This document shows, in pieces, positions 55,750 through 64,000 of a stretch of 64,000 bases of DNA. The notes below the pieces were generated by a model, which saw only the letters and a list, made by a program, of their open reading frames with translations, ran no database searches and was not told the origin of the DNA. This stretch comes from Bog-756 sp963837805 (GTDB lineage: Bacteria; Actinomycetota; Acidimicrobiia; Acidimicrobiales; RAAP-2), in assembly GCA_963837805.1 (NCBI GenBank), contig CAWIOU010000023.1, positions 496,001 through 560,000 on the forward strand, given 5' to 3'. Position numbers and translations under genes: made by a program. Each line of letters starts with the position of its first letter. Position 1 is the stretch's first letter.

Positions 55750-56187
55750 TCAGAACTTCAAGTCCTCCGGGAAGGGAGTGCCCTTGCCGATCTCGAGGTA
55801 GCTCTTGAGACTCAGGAGGAAGTAGGCCCACCTGGCGCTGCAATGGGCCATGAACTCGACCGGCTCCCGCCAGTCCGAGTGGGTGAACAACACCACTGTC
55901 TCGTCGTCGTTGCTCGCCAGGTCGAAGACGAGGTTGGTCCCGACCCACTCATCGGCACCCTCGACGCACTCCCAGCGCACATGGCCGTCGGGATCCAGGC
56001 GAGTGACCTCCATCACCGCGGCCGGTTTTGGCTGGCCGAAGAAGAACTGGAGTCTGGATCCCTCGCTCGACTCGCCCCGGACGCCGTCCCGGGTCCACCA
56101 TTCGGAGAGACCCTCCGTGGTGGCTATTGCCTCGTAGACGCTTTCGATCGGGGCCGAAATGGCCACACGGTGTCTGATATCCGGCAT
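55750..56187 (-). CDS. SRPBCC (AHSA1-like) protein
   Basis: A 145-residue stand-alone AHSA1 domain (RHRVAISAPIESVYEAIATTEGLSEWWTRDG, ending FLLSLKSYLEIGKGTPFPEDLKF). AGGAGG lies five bases before ATG 56187. It is the first gene of a two-gene operon with the ArsR-SRPBCC fusion, which it may accompany as a ligand-binding partner. Confidence 0.85.
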   Translation of the reverse strand: MPDIRHRVAISAPIESVYEAIATTEGLSEWWTRDGVRGESSEGSRLQFFFGQPKPAAVMEVTRLDPDGHVRWECVEGADEWVGTNLVFDLASNDDETVVLFTHSDWREPVEFMAHCSARWAYFLLSLKSYLEIGKGTPFPEDLKF

Positions 56188-56462
56188 GTCATCCTCCTCT
56201 AAGCGATCGCCGATCTTGGCCGCTGACCAGGAATACGCAGCCGGGCGGATACGTGAATCATATGCAGCCAAACGGCTGCCTGTCAAGAGGGGGGCACAGG
56301 CGCGAACACCTAGAGCTGGCGCCGGCTGGGCGCAGGTCGGCTGAGACTCCGAGATGGCGACCGACCATGCGTCGGACCCGGTCGGGGTGTGCAGGTCTGC
56401 CCGTTCCAGGGCCGGGATCGAGTCGACGTGGCGGACCCAAGCGCTACCGTGAATCAACCACC

Positions 56463-59400
56463 ATGGGGAACCAACGTACGGAGCGCAAGGTGATCACTCC
56501 CCACGATGAGGAAGTGTTGGAAAGATTGGTGGGGTCGGCGACCTTCGCACGTGGCTGTGGCTATGCCGAGGCCGGGGCGGTCAGGAGGCGCACATGGAGC
56601 CCGGGCCACACCCACGTGGTCGGAGAAGTCCAGGGTGGGGCGGCGAAGCCCTACGTGGCCACTGTGACCCTGACCCGCTCCCGGTCGAAGCATCTGTCGG
56701 GATTCCAGGCCACGTGCACCTGCCCGGTCGGGATGAACTGCAAGCATGCCGTGGCCCTTGTCCTGGCCGCGGAGCCGACCGTGGGCTCAGGTCAATCTCC
56801 TCCGTCGCTGAAACTCGTCGAGACGGGACGCTCCCGCGGGGCCTCCGGCGCCACGCCCGCCGGCGGTGCACCGCGTTCGAGGGTCGGGCGTGAACCGGGG
56901 CCTACGGACTGGGAGCTACCCCTGTGGGCCCTGCTCGACTCCGATGGAGGTGAGGCCGAGGAGGTCGGGGTCGATGAGATCGGGCTCCAGTTCGAACTCA
57001 TCCTCGAGGCGGGACGATCAGGAGCGGGCGGACCAGGGATCCGGGTTCGGCCGGTCGTACCCGGACGAAATGGGAGTTGGGTCAGGACGGGGATCTCGTG
57101 GGCCAGCCTCGACTACATCCGCTACGGGCCGGCACAGACCCCTCGGGCCGCCGAGCAGCTCCAGCTGGTCAAGGAACTTCTGGCCCTCAGCCGGCTGACC
57201 AGTCGCCGGAGTGTGTACAGCTACTCCGATGAGGTGGTGAGACTCGAGACCATCAACAGTCGCCGGTTGTGGGACCTGCTGGGCGAAGCCCGGGCCGTAG
57301 GGCTTCCCCTGTTGCAGTCGGGGCGAAACGCCCGGCCGGTCACCTTCCTCCCGACGGACGCCGAAGTCACCATCGATGTGACCCGGGCGGAATCGGGCCT
57401 ACGCGTCGAGCCCCGCATCGGGACCGAGGACCAACACCTTCCGCTCGAAACATCCATGCTCATCGGCAGCCCCGCGCACGGAATCGCGTGGTGGGACGAA
57501 CCACCCGGCCCAACCCGCAACCCGCAGGCGATCGGACTCGGTCTGGCGGCGCTGACCACGCCGGTGGATGACAACCTGCGTTCCTTCCTCAGAATGGCCA
57601 AGGTTGATGTGCCCCACCACGACGAGGAGCGCTTCGTGCGCACCCTCATCCCCAAGCTCCGCCGCCGGGTGGCGGTGGCCTCGAGCAACGGGTCCGTCGA
57701 ACTTCCCGAAGTCCGGCCCCCCCGGCTTGTCCTCACCGTCCACTGGGGCGAAGGCCACCGTGTCGAGTTGACATGGGCGCGAGGTGCCAGAGGGGCGGGG
57801 AGGAAGAGAAGGACTGTGGGGCAACCCGAGGCGAGGCGACCGACGAACCGCCGAGGACTCCATTATCGAAGCGGTCACGGCGATCGTTCGCGCCGTTCCC
57901 GACCTGTTCGAGCGCACGCCTTTCGGCGAGCGGCTGGCTCCCGAGGCGCAGCTCGAGGGAATGACGGCCGTCCGGTTCGTCACCGACCTGCTTCCGGTGC
58001 TGGAGGCCATCGAGGGCGTCGAGGTCGAGCGAACCGGCGCCGCGCTCGAGTACCGAGAGTCTGACGCCGCCCCGGTGGTGAGCCTGAGCGGCTCGGAATC
58101 AGTCGACAATGACTGGTTCGACCTGACGATCACGGTGACTCTGGATGATGAAGAGGTGGCGTTCGCAGAACTCTTCGTGGCCCTGGCCGAGGGCCAGTCG
58201 CACCTGATACTGCCGTCGGGGACCTTCTTCTCCCTCGACCGGGCGGAGCTCCAGGAACTCGCCGAGCGGATCGCCGAGGCGCGTGCGCTCCACGAGGCGC
58301 CTGAAGACGGCATCCGCCTCAGTCGGTTCCAAGCCAGCCTGTGGGAGGACTTCCAGCACCTTGGGGTGGTTACCGCCCAGGCCGGTCAGTGGGAGGACTC
58401 GGTGCGCGCCCTCGCCGGCGCCGCCGACCGGGCCGAGCATTCCGCCCCCGAGACTCTGTGCGCCACCCTCCGGCCGTATCAGCACACCGGTTTCAACTGG
58501 TTGGCCTTCCTCTACGAACACCGGCTGGGCGGCGTTCTCGCCGACGACATGGGGCTCGGCAAGACGGTGCAGGCGCTGGCCCTGATGTGCCACACCAGAG
58601 AGCGAGGTCTGACCGACGCTCCATATCTGGTGGTGGCGCCGACCAGCGTCGTGGGCAATTGGGCTACGGAATGCCGCCGGTTCGCTCCCGGTCTCAACGC
58701 AGTCACGGTCACCGAGACCGGGCGCCGCCGGGGGAAGGCCCTGAAGGACGTGGCCGCTGACGCCGACGTGGTCGTCACTTCCTACAGCTTGTTCCGGATC
58801 GAATATGACGAGTACGCCCCCGTCGAGTGGGCCGGCCTCTTTCTCGACGAGGCGCAGTTCATCAAGAACCGGCATTCCCAGACCTATCAGCGCGCCAAGT
58901 CTCTGCCGGTCGCCTTCAAGGTAGCCATGAGCGGGACACCGATCGAGAACAATCTGATGGAGCTGTGGTCGCTGCTCTCCATCACCGCACCTGGTCTCTT
59001 CGCCAATCCAGACCGCTTCGCGGAGTACTACCGGGTGCCGATCGAGAGGAAGGCTGACGCCGAGCGGTTGGCCCAGCTGCGACGGCGAGTCCGTCCGCTG
59101 CTGCTGCGGCGCACCAAGGAGCAGGTGGCCAGCGACCTGCCCGACAAACAGGAACAGGTCCTCGAGCTCGACCTCACTCCGAAACACCGGAAGATCTACC
59201 AGACCTATCTGCAGCGGGAACGCCAGAACGTTCTCGGGCTCCTGGGTGACGTGGCCAAGAACCGCTTCGCGATCTTCCGTTCGCTCACCCTGCTCCGACA
59301 GGCGAGTCTTGACGTGTCGCTCATCGATGCCGAGCACGCCGGAGTGCCGTCGACCAAACTCGATGCGCTGTTGGAGATGCTCGAGGATATTGTCGGTGAC

Positions 59401-59853
59401 GGGCACCGGGTCCTCGTGTTCAGCCAGTTCACCCGCTTCCTCAACCTGGCCCGCGATCGGATCCGTCGGGCCGGAATCGATCACTGTTATCTGGACGGTC
59501 GGAGCCGGAACCGACCGGCGATCATCGCCGAGTTCCGAGAGGGTCGCGCCCCGGTGTTTCTGATCAGCCTCAAAGCCGGAGGGTTCGGCCTCAATCTGAC
59601 CGAGGCGGACTACTGCATCCTCCTCGACCCCTGGTGGAACCCGGCCACCGAGGTGCAAGCGGTCGATCGCATTCACCGCATCGGTCAGACCCGCAAGGTC
59701 ATGGTCTACCGCCTTGTCGCCAAAGACACGATTGAGGAGAAGGTCATGGCCCTCAAGGCGAAGAAGGCGGCGCTGTTCGCCAATGTCATGGACGGCGGCG
59801 GGTTCGAGTCCGGGGCGATGACCGCAGCCGACATCCGCGACCTGTTGGAGTGA
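56463..59853 (+). pseudogene. SWIM zinc finger - SNF2 helicase, split by a frameshift
   Basis: One gene of about 1130 codons in two frames. The N-terminal frame carries the SWIM finger CTCPVGMNCKH and an SNF2-associated region up to HRVELTWARG near 57780. The second frame, clear from about 57840 (DSIIEAVTAIVRAVPDLFER), carries Walker A DDMGLGKTVQAL, Walker B LDEAQFIKN, motif III SGTPIENNLMELWS and motif VI QAVDRIHRIGQTRKV, ending in LLE at 59853. The junction lies in a low-complexity Arg/Gly stretch and needs one missing base. If this is sequencing error, the ATPase is intact; it could remodel nucleoprotein. Confidence 0.82.
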
Positions 59854-60044
59854 TGCTGGCGGGCCGTCAAGCAACGGCTCAGAACTGTGTCGAAGGATGG
59901 CTCGGAATTAAGGTGTCGAGGAGCATCGGCGAGCCGTTGTCGGCGTTGCCTGTACCGACCGGTTGGTCTACACTCCCAGAGGGCACTGCGTGCGCGGCTT
60001 CTCGGTTGCCGAATCCTGCGTCGCAGCGCAGGAAGGTCACAACC

Positions 60045-61277
60045 ATGACAGCAGACCAACTCGTGGTGTCCGCGGACGGACACATCCTCGAACCCACAGA
60101 CCTCTTCACCACTCGACTGCCGAAGCACCTGCGCCACCGCGGGGTCTGGGAGGACGACTTCGAGATCGAGCCCATCGTCGAGGGCGGGCCCCGGATCTTC
60201 AGGCGCCTCCACACGCCCGGGTTCGAGGGGTGGACGATCTCTCGGTACCGCCAGACCGGCGGCCGGATGCCCGAAGGCGACCCCGAGATGATCCTCGAGG
60301 ACCTCGACGCTGACGGCGTCGATGTCGGGGTCATGCATCCGAACCTGTCGCTCTTCGGGCTCTACTCCGATGACCACGAACTGTCCATCGCCCACGCCCG
60401 GGTCTACAACGACTACGTCGTCGAGCGGTTCTCGCCCTACTTCTCTCGCCTCGTTCCCACCGCCCCTGTCCCGCTCACCGATGTCGACGATGCCGTTGCC
60501 GAGATCGAGCGCGCCGCGGCCGGCGGGTTCAAGGCCATCCTCCTGCCGGCCACGCCGCCCAAGCCGTACTACTCCCGCGACCTCGACCCGGTATGGGCGG
60601 CGGCGCAGGCGAGTGGGGTCCAGGTGTTCTTCCACACTCAAACGGGTGGGATCAAGGTCAACGACCCCGAGGCAATCACGTTGAAGGTGGTCATGGAAAA
60701 CGCCGAGCAGGTCAACCAACCGGTGACGGAGAAGTCGGCATCGAAGCGGATGGTCACCCAGGCGATTTACAGCACCATCGTCCCACAGCAGATCATTTGC
60801 CAGCTCATCGGCGGGGGCGTGCCCGAGCGCTACCCTGACCTCCATTTCGCCCTGATCGAGTTCAACGCCCACTGGCTCGGTTCGTTGGTGGGCAGCATGG
60901 ACAAGTGCTGGATCACGGGGATCGGCCAGGACCCTGATTGGTGGCTGGGTGTCTGGGATGAGTCCCGGCCACCCACCGAGCAGAGCAGCATGGCCCAGCT
61001 GTTCAAGCTGAACGAGAAGTGGCCATATCCGCTGATGCCCAGCGAGTACGTCCGACGGCAGTTCCACGTCTCGTTCCAGGACGACCCGGTGGCCGTCGCC
61101 TGCCGCCATATCACCGGTCTGTCGACCATCGTGTGGGGCAACGACTACCCGCACGCCGAGGGAACCTTCCGTGGCAGCCGTGAGTTGATGGGCAAGCTGT
61201 TCGACGGCATCCCGGCCGGGGAGAAGGCGGTCATGGTGGGTGGCACACTCAGTGAAATCCTCGGTCTCTCTGCGTAA
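60045..61277 (+). CDS. amidohydrolase 2 family metal-dependent hydrolase
   Basis: A 410-residue TIM-barrel hydrolase. Metal ligands are visible as VSADGHILEP (DxH), FFHTQTGG (His) and the late Asp in VWGNDYPHAEG. ATG 60045 is preceded by AGGAAGG. Actinobacterial members act in catabolism of aromatics or related ring-opened products, often as decarboxylases or hydratases. It is not obviously in an operon; 59854-60044 is plain spacer. Confidence 0.87.
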   Translation: MTADQLVVSADGHILEPTDLFTTRLPKHLRHRGVWEDDFEIEPIVEGGPRIFRRLHTPGFEGWTISRYRQTGGRMPEGDPEMILEDLDADGVDVGVMHPNLSLFGLYSDDHELSIAHARVYNDYVVERFSPYFSRLVPTAPVPLTDVDDAVAEIERAAAGGFKAILLPATPPKPYYSRDLDPVWAAAQASGVQVFFHTQTGGIKVNDPEAITLKVVMENAEQVNQPVTEKSASKRMVTQAIYSTIVPQQIICQLIGGGVPERYPDLHFALIEFNAHWLGSLVGSMDKCWITGIGQDPDWWLGVWDESRPPTEQSSMAQLFKLNEKWPYPLMPSEYVRRQFHVSFQDDPVAVACRHITGLSTIVWGNDYPHAEGTFRGSRELMGKLFDGIPAGEKAVMVGGTLSEILGLSA

Positions 61278-61472
61278 CAAGGCTCCTCACGCACCGTCCT
61301 GACCCATCCGCCGCACGCGGCCAGCGGTCCGTCGTCGACGTCATGCACCAGTAGTCCTCCTTCGGGTCCATCGTCCACGCCTCCATGGAGCGTCGGTGGC
61401 TGACCCTGATCGGGTTCCCGTGGTCCTGTCGACATCGCCGGCGCATCATCGAAACCGCCTATCGTCTGCAGA

Positions 61473-61862
61473 GTGGCCGAACACTTTGGATACGCCATCG
61501 ACAAACGGTACCTGCCGGTGTTATTGCCATTTCTCCTACGGCCCGGAAAGGACGGCGTCACCCTGAGCGATGAGGGCGGATTTGTGGCAACCTTTGGTCT
61601 TTTCAAGATCGCCACCCCTCTCTCGAACATCACCGGTGCACACGTCACCCGGGACTACCGCTGGTGGACCGCCGTTGGCGTTCGCATGTCACGCGCTGAC
61701 GATGGGCTGACTTTTGGAACCAATCGCGACGGAGGTGTGTGCATCCATTTCGAAGACAAAGTGCCCTCGCCACTGCGAAGACACGGCCATTCGGCGCTTA
61801 CGGTGACTGTTGCCGATCTGGAGGGGCTGACAACCACGTTAGAGGGCAACGAGACCACCTGA
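61473..61862 (+). CDS. conserved hypothetical protein
   Basis: A 129-residue protein from a GTG start (RYLPVLLPFLLRPGKDGVTLSDEGGFVATFGLFKIATPLSNI, RDYRWWTAVGVRMSRADDGLTFGTN). It resembles a small conserved actinobacterial family of unknown role with a beta-rich fold. There are no membrane segments. Single gene. Confidence 0.6.
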   Translation: MAEHFGYAIDKRYLPVLLPFLLRPGKDGVTLSDEGGFVATFGLFKIATPLSNITGAHVTRDYRWWTAVGVRMSRADDGLTFGTNRDGGVCIHFEDKVPSPLRRHGHSALTVTVADLEGLTTTLEGNETT

Positions 61863-62174
61863 ATGCGCCAGACCGTTCCTTGTGCGTGATTCCCGCTCAT
61901 CGTGACTTCGCCAGGATATCTGCGACCGCCATGGCGGTGCCCTTGGTTCCTTAGATGCGGGCCCTAGGTTCCTCTGCATTCGGAGCCGAAGAATCGCCCT
62001 CCTACCAATAGTTACCCCGCCGAGTTGGTGAGCACCTTCGTGCCGGCGTGGCTTCGAGCATCGCTCCCACTGCCGCTGAACGAGCATTTCCCATCGGCAC
62101 CGCCGGTCGATCTTGCTTCGTTCAGGCATTCCGATTCATAGCCGAGTCAGCATGGAGCTGACGAGGCAGCACTT
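61863..62174. other. 312-base spacer before the IS21 element
   Basis: No gene, RNA or strong hairpin seen. GC falls slightly relative to flanking genes. It is the target flank of the IS21 insertion on this side. Confidence 0.4.
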
Positions 62175-62181
62175 TGACGCC

Positions 62182-62222
62182 GATCACGGAAACTCCCCAC
62201 TCTCGATCATCGAAATTCCCCA
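62182..62222. repeat. IS21 subterminal direct repeats
   Basis: Two copies of GATCAnnGAAAnTCCCCA at 62182-62199 and 62205-62222. Multiple terminal repeats are the usual transposase-binding sites of IS21 elements. Confidence 0.75.
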
Positions 62223-62254
62223 GGTGCTCGCCCGGGATGGGGTGATGCCAAAGA

Positions 62255-63046
62255 CTATGTCTTGGAGTTGGACTTCACCCCCTTCGTGAGCTTCTCGGCC
62301 TGGGCTCGATGGGCCCGCATCCGATAGCTCTCGCCGTCGATGTTGAATACGACCGACCGGTGGAGCAGCCGGTCGAGCATGGCGGCGGCCACCATGGGGT
62401 CGTCGAAGATCTTCCCCCAGGACCCGACGCCCAAGTTCGTGGTGAGCACGGTCGAGCTCTTCAGGTAGCGCTGGGTGATCACCTGGAAGAGGGCGGCAGC
62501 TGCCTCGTTGGCCAGGGGCAGGTAGCCGACCTCGTCGATGACCAACAGTCTGGGTCCGGCGAAGAAGCGCATGGTGGTGGCCCACCGTCCTTCGAGGGCC
62601 GCCCGGTGACAGCGGGCCACCAGGTCTGCCGCCGTTGTGTAATAGGTGCGATAGCCCGCGTCGATGGAGGCCCGGGCCAGGGCGACGGCCAGCATGGTCT
62701 TGCCCACCCCGGGTGGCCCGATGAACAGCACGTTGGTGGCGTCCTCTAAGAACCGCAGCGTGGCCAGCTCGTTGACCAGCTTCTTGTCGATCGACGGCTG
62801 GGCGTCGAAGTCGAAGTCCTCCAGCCGGAACGGCGAGGGCAGCGAGGCGAAGCGCTCGAGACTGGCCCGCCGGCGGATCTCGGTGGCTGCGACCTCCACC
62901 TGCAGGATCCTCTCGAGGAAGGCCGTGTGACCGAGCTTCTGACTGGTGGCGTACTCGAGCTCGGCGGGGAGGGCCTCGGCGGCGGCGGCCATGCGCAGGT
63001 AGGCCAGATGGCCCCGGGCCTGCTGATAGAGGGAGTTGTCGCTCAT
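62255..63046 (-). CDS. istB: IS21 helper ATPase IstB
   Basis: A 263-residue AAA+ ATPase that helps IstA pick target DNA. Walker A is FIGPPGVGKTMLAVAL, Walker B LLVIDEVGYLPL, and sensor-1 region TVLTTNLGVGSWGKIF. ATG 63046 overlaps the istA stop (ATGA at 63043-63046), the standard IS21 arrangement. The gene looks intact. Confidence 0.93.
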   Translation of the reverse strand: MSDNSLYQQARGHLAYLRMAAAAEALPAELEYATSQKLGHTAFLERILQVEVAATEIRRRASLERFASLPSPFRLEDFDFDAQPSIDKKLVNELATLRFLEDATNVLFIGPPGVGKTMLAVALARASIDAGYRTYYTTAADLVARCHRAALEGRWATTMRFFAGPRLLVIDEVGYLPLANEAAAALFQVITQRYLKSSTVLTTNLGVGSWGKIFDDPMVAAAMLDRLLHRSVVFNIDGESYRMRAHRAQAEKLTKGVKSNSKT

Positions 63047-64000
63047 CGGATGCCCTCGACCAGGTCGGCATAGCCCGACAGGTCGACCGTGACCTCTCGG
63101 CCTTCGGTGCCGAGCAGGCGGGCCGCCTCGGCCAGCGACTCGGGACCGGGCGGCCGATTGGCCTTGGTGTCGCAGGGTCGGGCCGTGGTGAAGCTGGACA
63201 GGACGACCGACTCCAGAGCCGTTCGATGCTCGGGGGTGCGCACGATGGTCCCTGCACCACTCGGGGCCAGCCGATGACTGACCAGGAGTGCCCCCGAGGC
63301 GGCATGGACCTGGAGGGTCGACGAAGCGAGCCGGTGTCGCAGCTCGAGGGTCGTCCCGGACAACCCCGGCTGCACGGAGTAGCGGTTGCCCCGGAAGGCG
63401 ACGGTGGCGTTGTCGTCCACTGGTCGTTCGACGATGACGGTGGCTGGAAACGGGAGCGTCGGCAGGGCCAACAACGGCTCGGCGTCGGCCAGTTCGCCCA
63501 CCGTCGTCTTCTCCCCGAAGGCGGTGCGCCGTGGTCGGGCGTCTCCGGGCCCCGAGAGGAACCGGTCGAGCAGGAGCTGGGCCTCCTCGGGACTCTTCGC
63601 ACCGAGGGATCGCCACCATCGGCCCGACGTGTAGCTCACCGCCGCCTCGACCGCCCCTTTGCGATTGCCCGCGCCTCGGCGGACAGGGCTCGACGATGGC
63701 TCGGTAGTGCTTGGCCACCGGGGCAAACGTCGCCTGGACGTCCTTCGTGCCCGGACGGATCACCGTGGCCAGCCGGTCCGTCCTCCAGACCCGTGGCGTC
63801 CCGCCCAGGCGCCGGAGCACGCCGTCCATGGCCTCGATGAGATGGGCCTGGTCCATCGACTCGGCGAGGACCCCCCGGGTCCGGCTCGAGTGGGGCAACG
63901 TGCCGAGCAGGACATAGGCGGTCCCGCCCCATGGGGCCCGGCGACGCTCGAACCAGTCCCATTGGATCTCCTCGCCCGGGGGGTGGTCGATCTCGATGGT
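63043..64000 (-). pseudogene. istA: IS21 transposase IstA, partial and frameshifted
   Basis: Visible C-terminal 318 codons of a DDE transposase. The first acid is in EEIQWDWFE, the second in VWRTDRLATVI, and the Glu follows in NRKGAVEAAV after a frame switch near 63668 where an extra G in a GGG run breaks the frame. The C-terminal zinc/beta domain (AFRGNRYSVQPGLSG) follows. The N-terminus lies outside the window. Confidence 0.8.

Larger units (their letters stand above)
62175..64000 (-). mobile_element. IS21-family insertion sequence, one end (continues beyond window)
   Basis: istA (partial) and istB are both on the minus strand. Beyond the istB stop lie two IS21-type subterminal repeats, GATCACGGAAACTCCCCA (62182-62199) and GATCATCGAAATTCCCCA (62205-62222), spaced 23 bases apart. 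The outer end begins TGACGCC at 62175. The other end lies outside the window. Confidence 0.8.

Overview
The window is about 64 kb of high-GC DNA from an actinomycete-type bacterium. F420-linked families (an LLM-class oxidoreductase, a deazaflavin-dependent nitroreductase), a TIGR03086/maleylpyruvate-isomerase-type protein, a long-form SHMT and many GTG starts point to Actinomycetota. Acidimicrobiia is my best guess, but no marker gene in the window fixes the class.

Layout. 1-9.9 kb is a mosaic of catabolic and stress genes: nitronate monooxygenase (cut by the window edge), a crotonase, a DUF4242-cyclase fusion, a broken methyltransferase, a STAS-like protein, a truncated haemoglobin beside a broken DUF2071-like gene, a cupredoxin lipoprotein, an SRPBCC protein and a PhyH dioxygenase. 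10-16.8 kb is accessory DNA with a P-loop kinase, a broken PNPOx-like gene, a DDN-type protein, an IS110 element with an interrupted transposase, a clipped YVTN fragment and small secreted proteins. 16.9-28.9 kb holds TetR, an ECF sigma factor divergent from a RibD-like reductase across a 65-bp interrupted palindrome, a dehydrogenase, a sulfotransferase, glyA behind a ZTP riboswitch, an ion-channel-like protein, a broken topoisomerase IB, tRNA-Val(UAC) and an inositol-monophosphatase-family gene.

29-54.8 kb is envelope and secondary-metabolism territory. It has two tandem, translationally coupled AcylT_3-SGNH O-acyltransferases, an aldehyde dehydrogenase, a DUF7064-like protein and a small LLM operon. 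Then comes a tight seven-gene minus-strand operon (50.55 to 38.70 kb): GT2, GT2, polysaccharide deacetylase, flippase, large membrane protein, one-module NRPS, 4'-phosphopantetheinyl transferase. A secreted GH-A-clan glycosidase and a Tat-exported phosphoesterase lie upstream. The NRPS is odd: its condensation motif has lost the catalytic His, its thioesterase carries Cys where Ser is usual, and a GNAT domain is fused at the C-terminus. I infer that the operon builds and exports a glycan or glycolipid decorated with an activated and possibly N-acylated amino acid. This is the best candidate for an undescribed system here.

54.9-64 kb holds an ArsR-SRPBCC fusion with an SRPBCC partner, a SWIM-SNF2 helicase split by a frameshift, an amidohydrolase, and one end of an IS21 element (istB, interrupted istA) that runs off the window.

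At least seven genes are broken by apparent single-base or short indels at conserved positions, and one remnant carries a nonsense codon. Some of this may be uncorrected sequencing error and some genuine decay; the sequence alone cannot separate the two.
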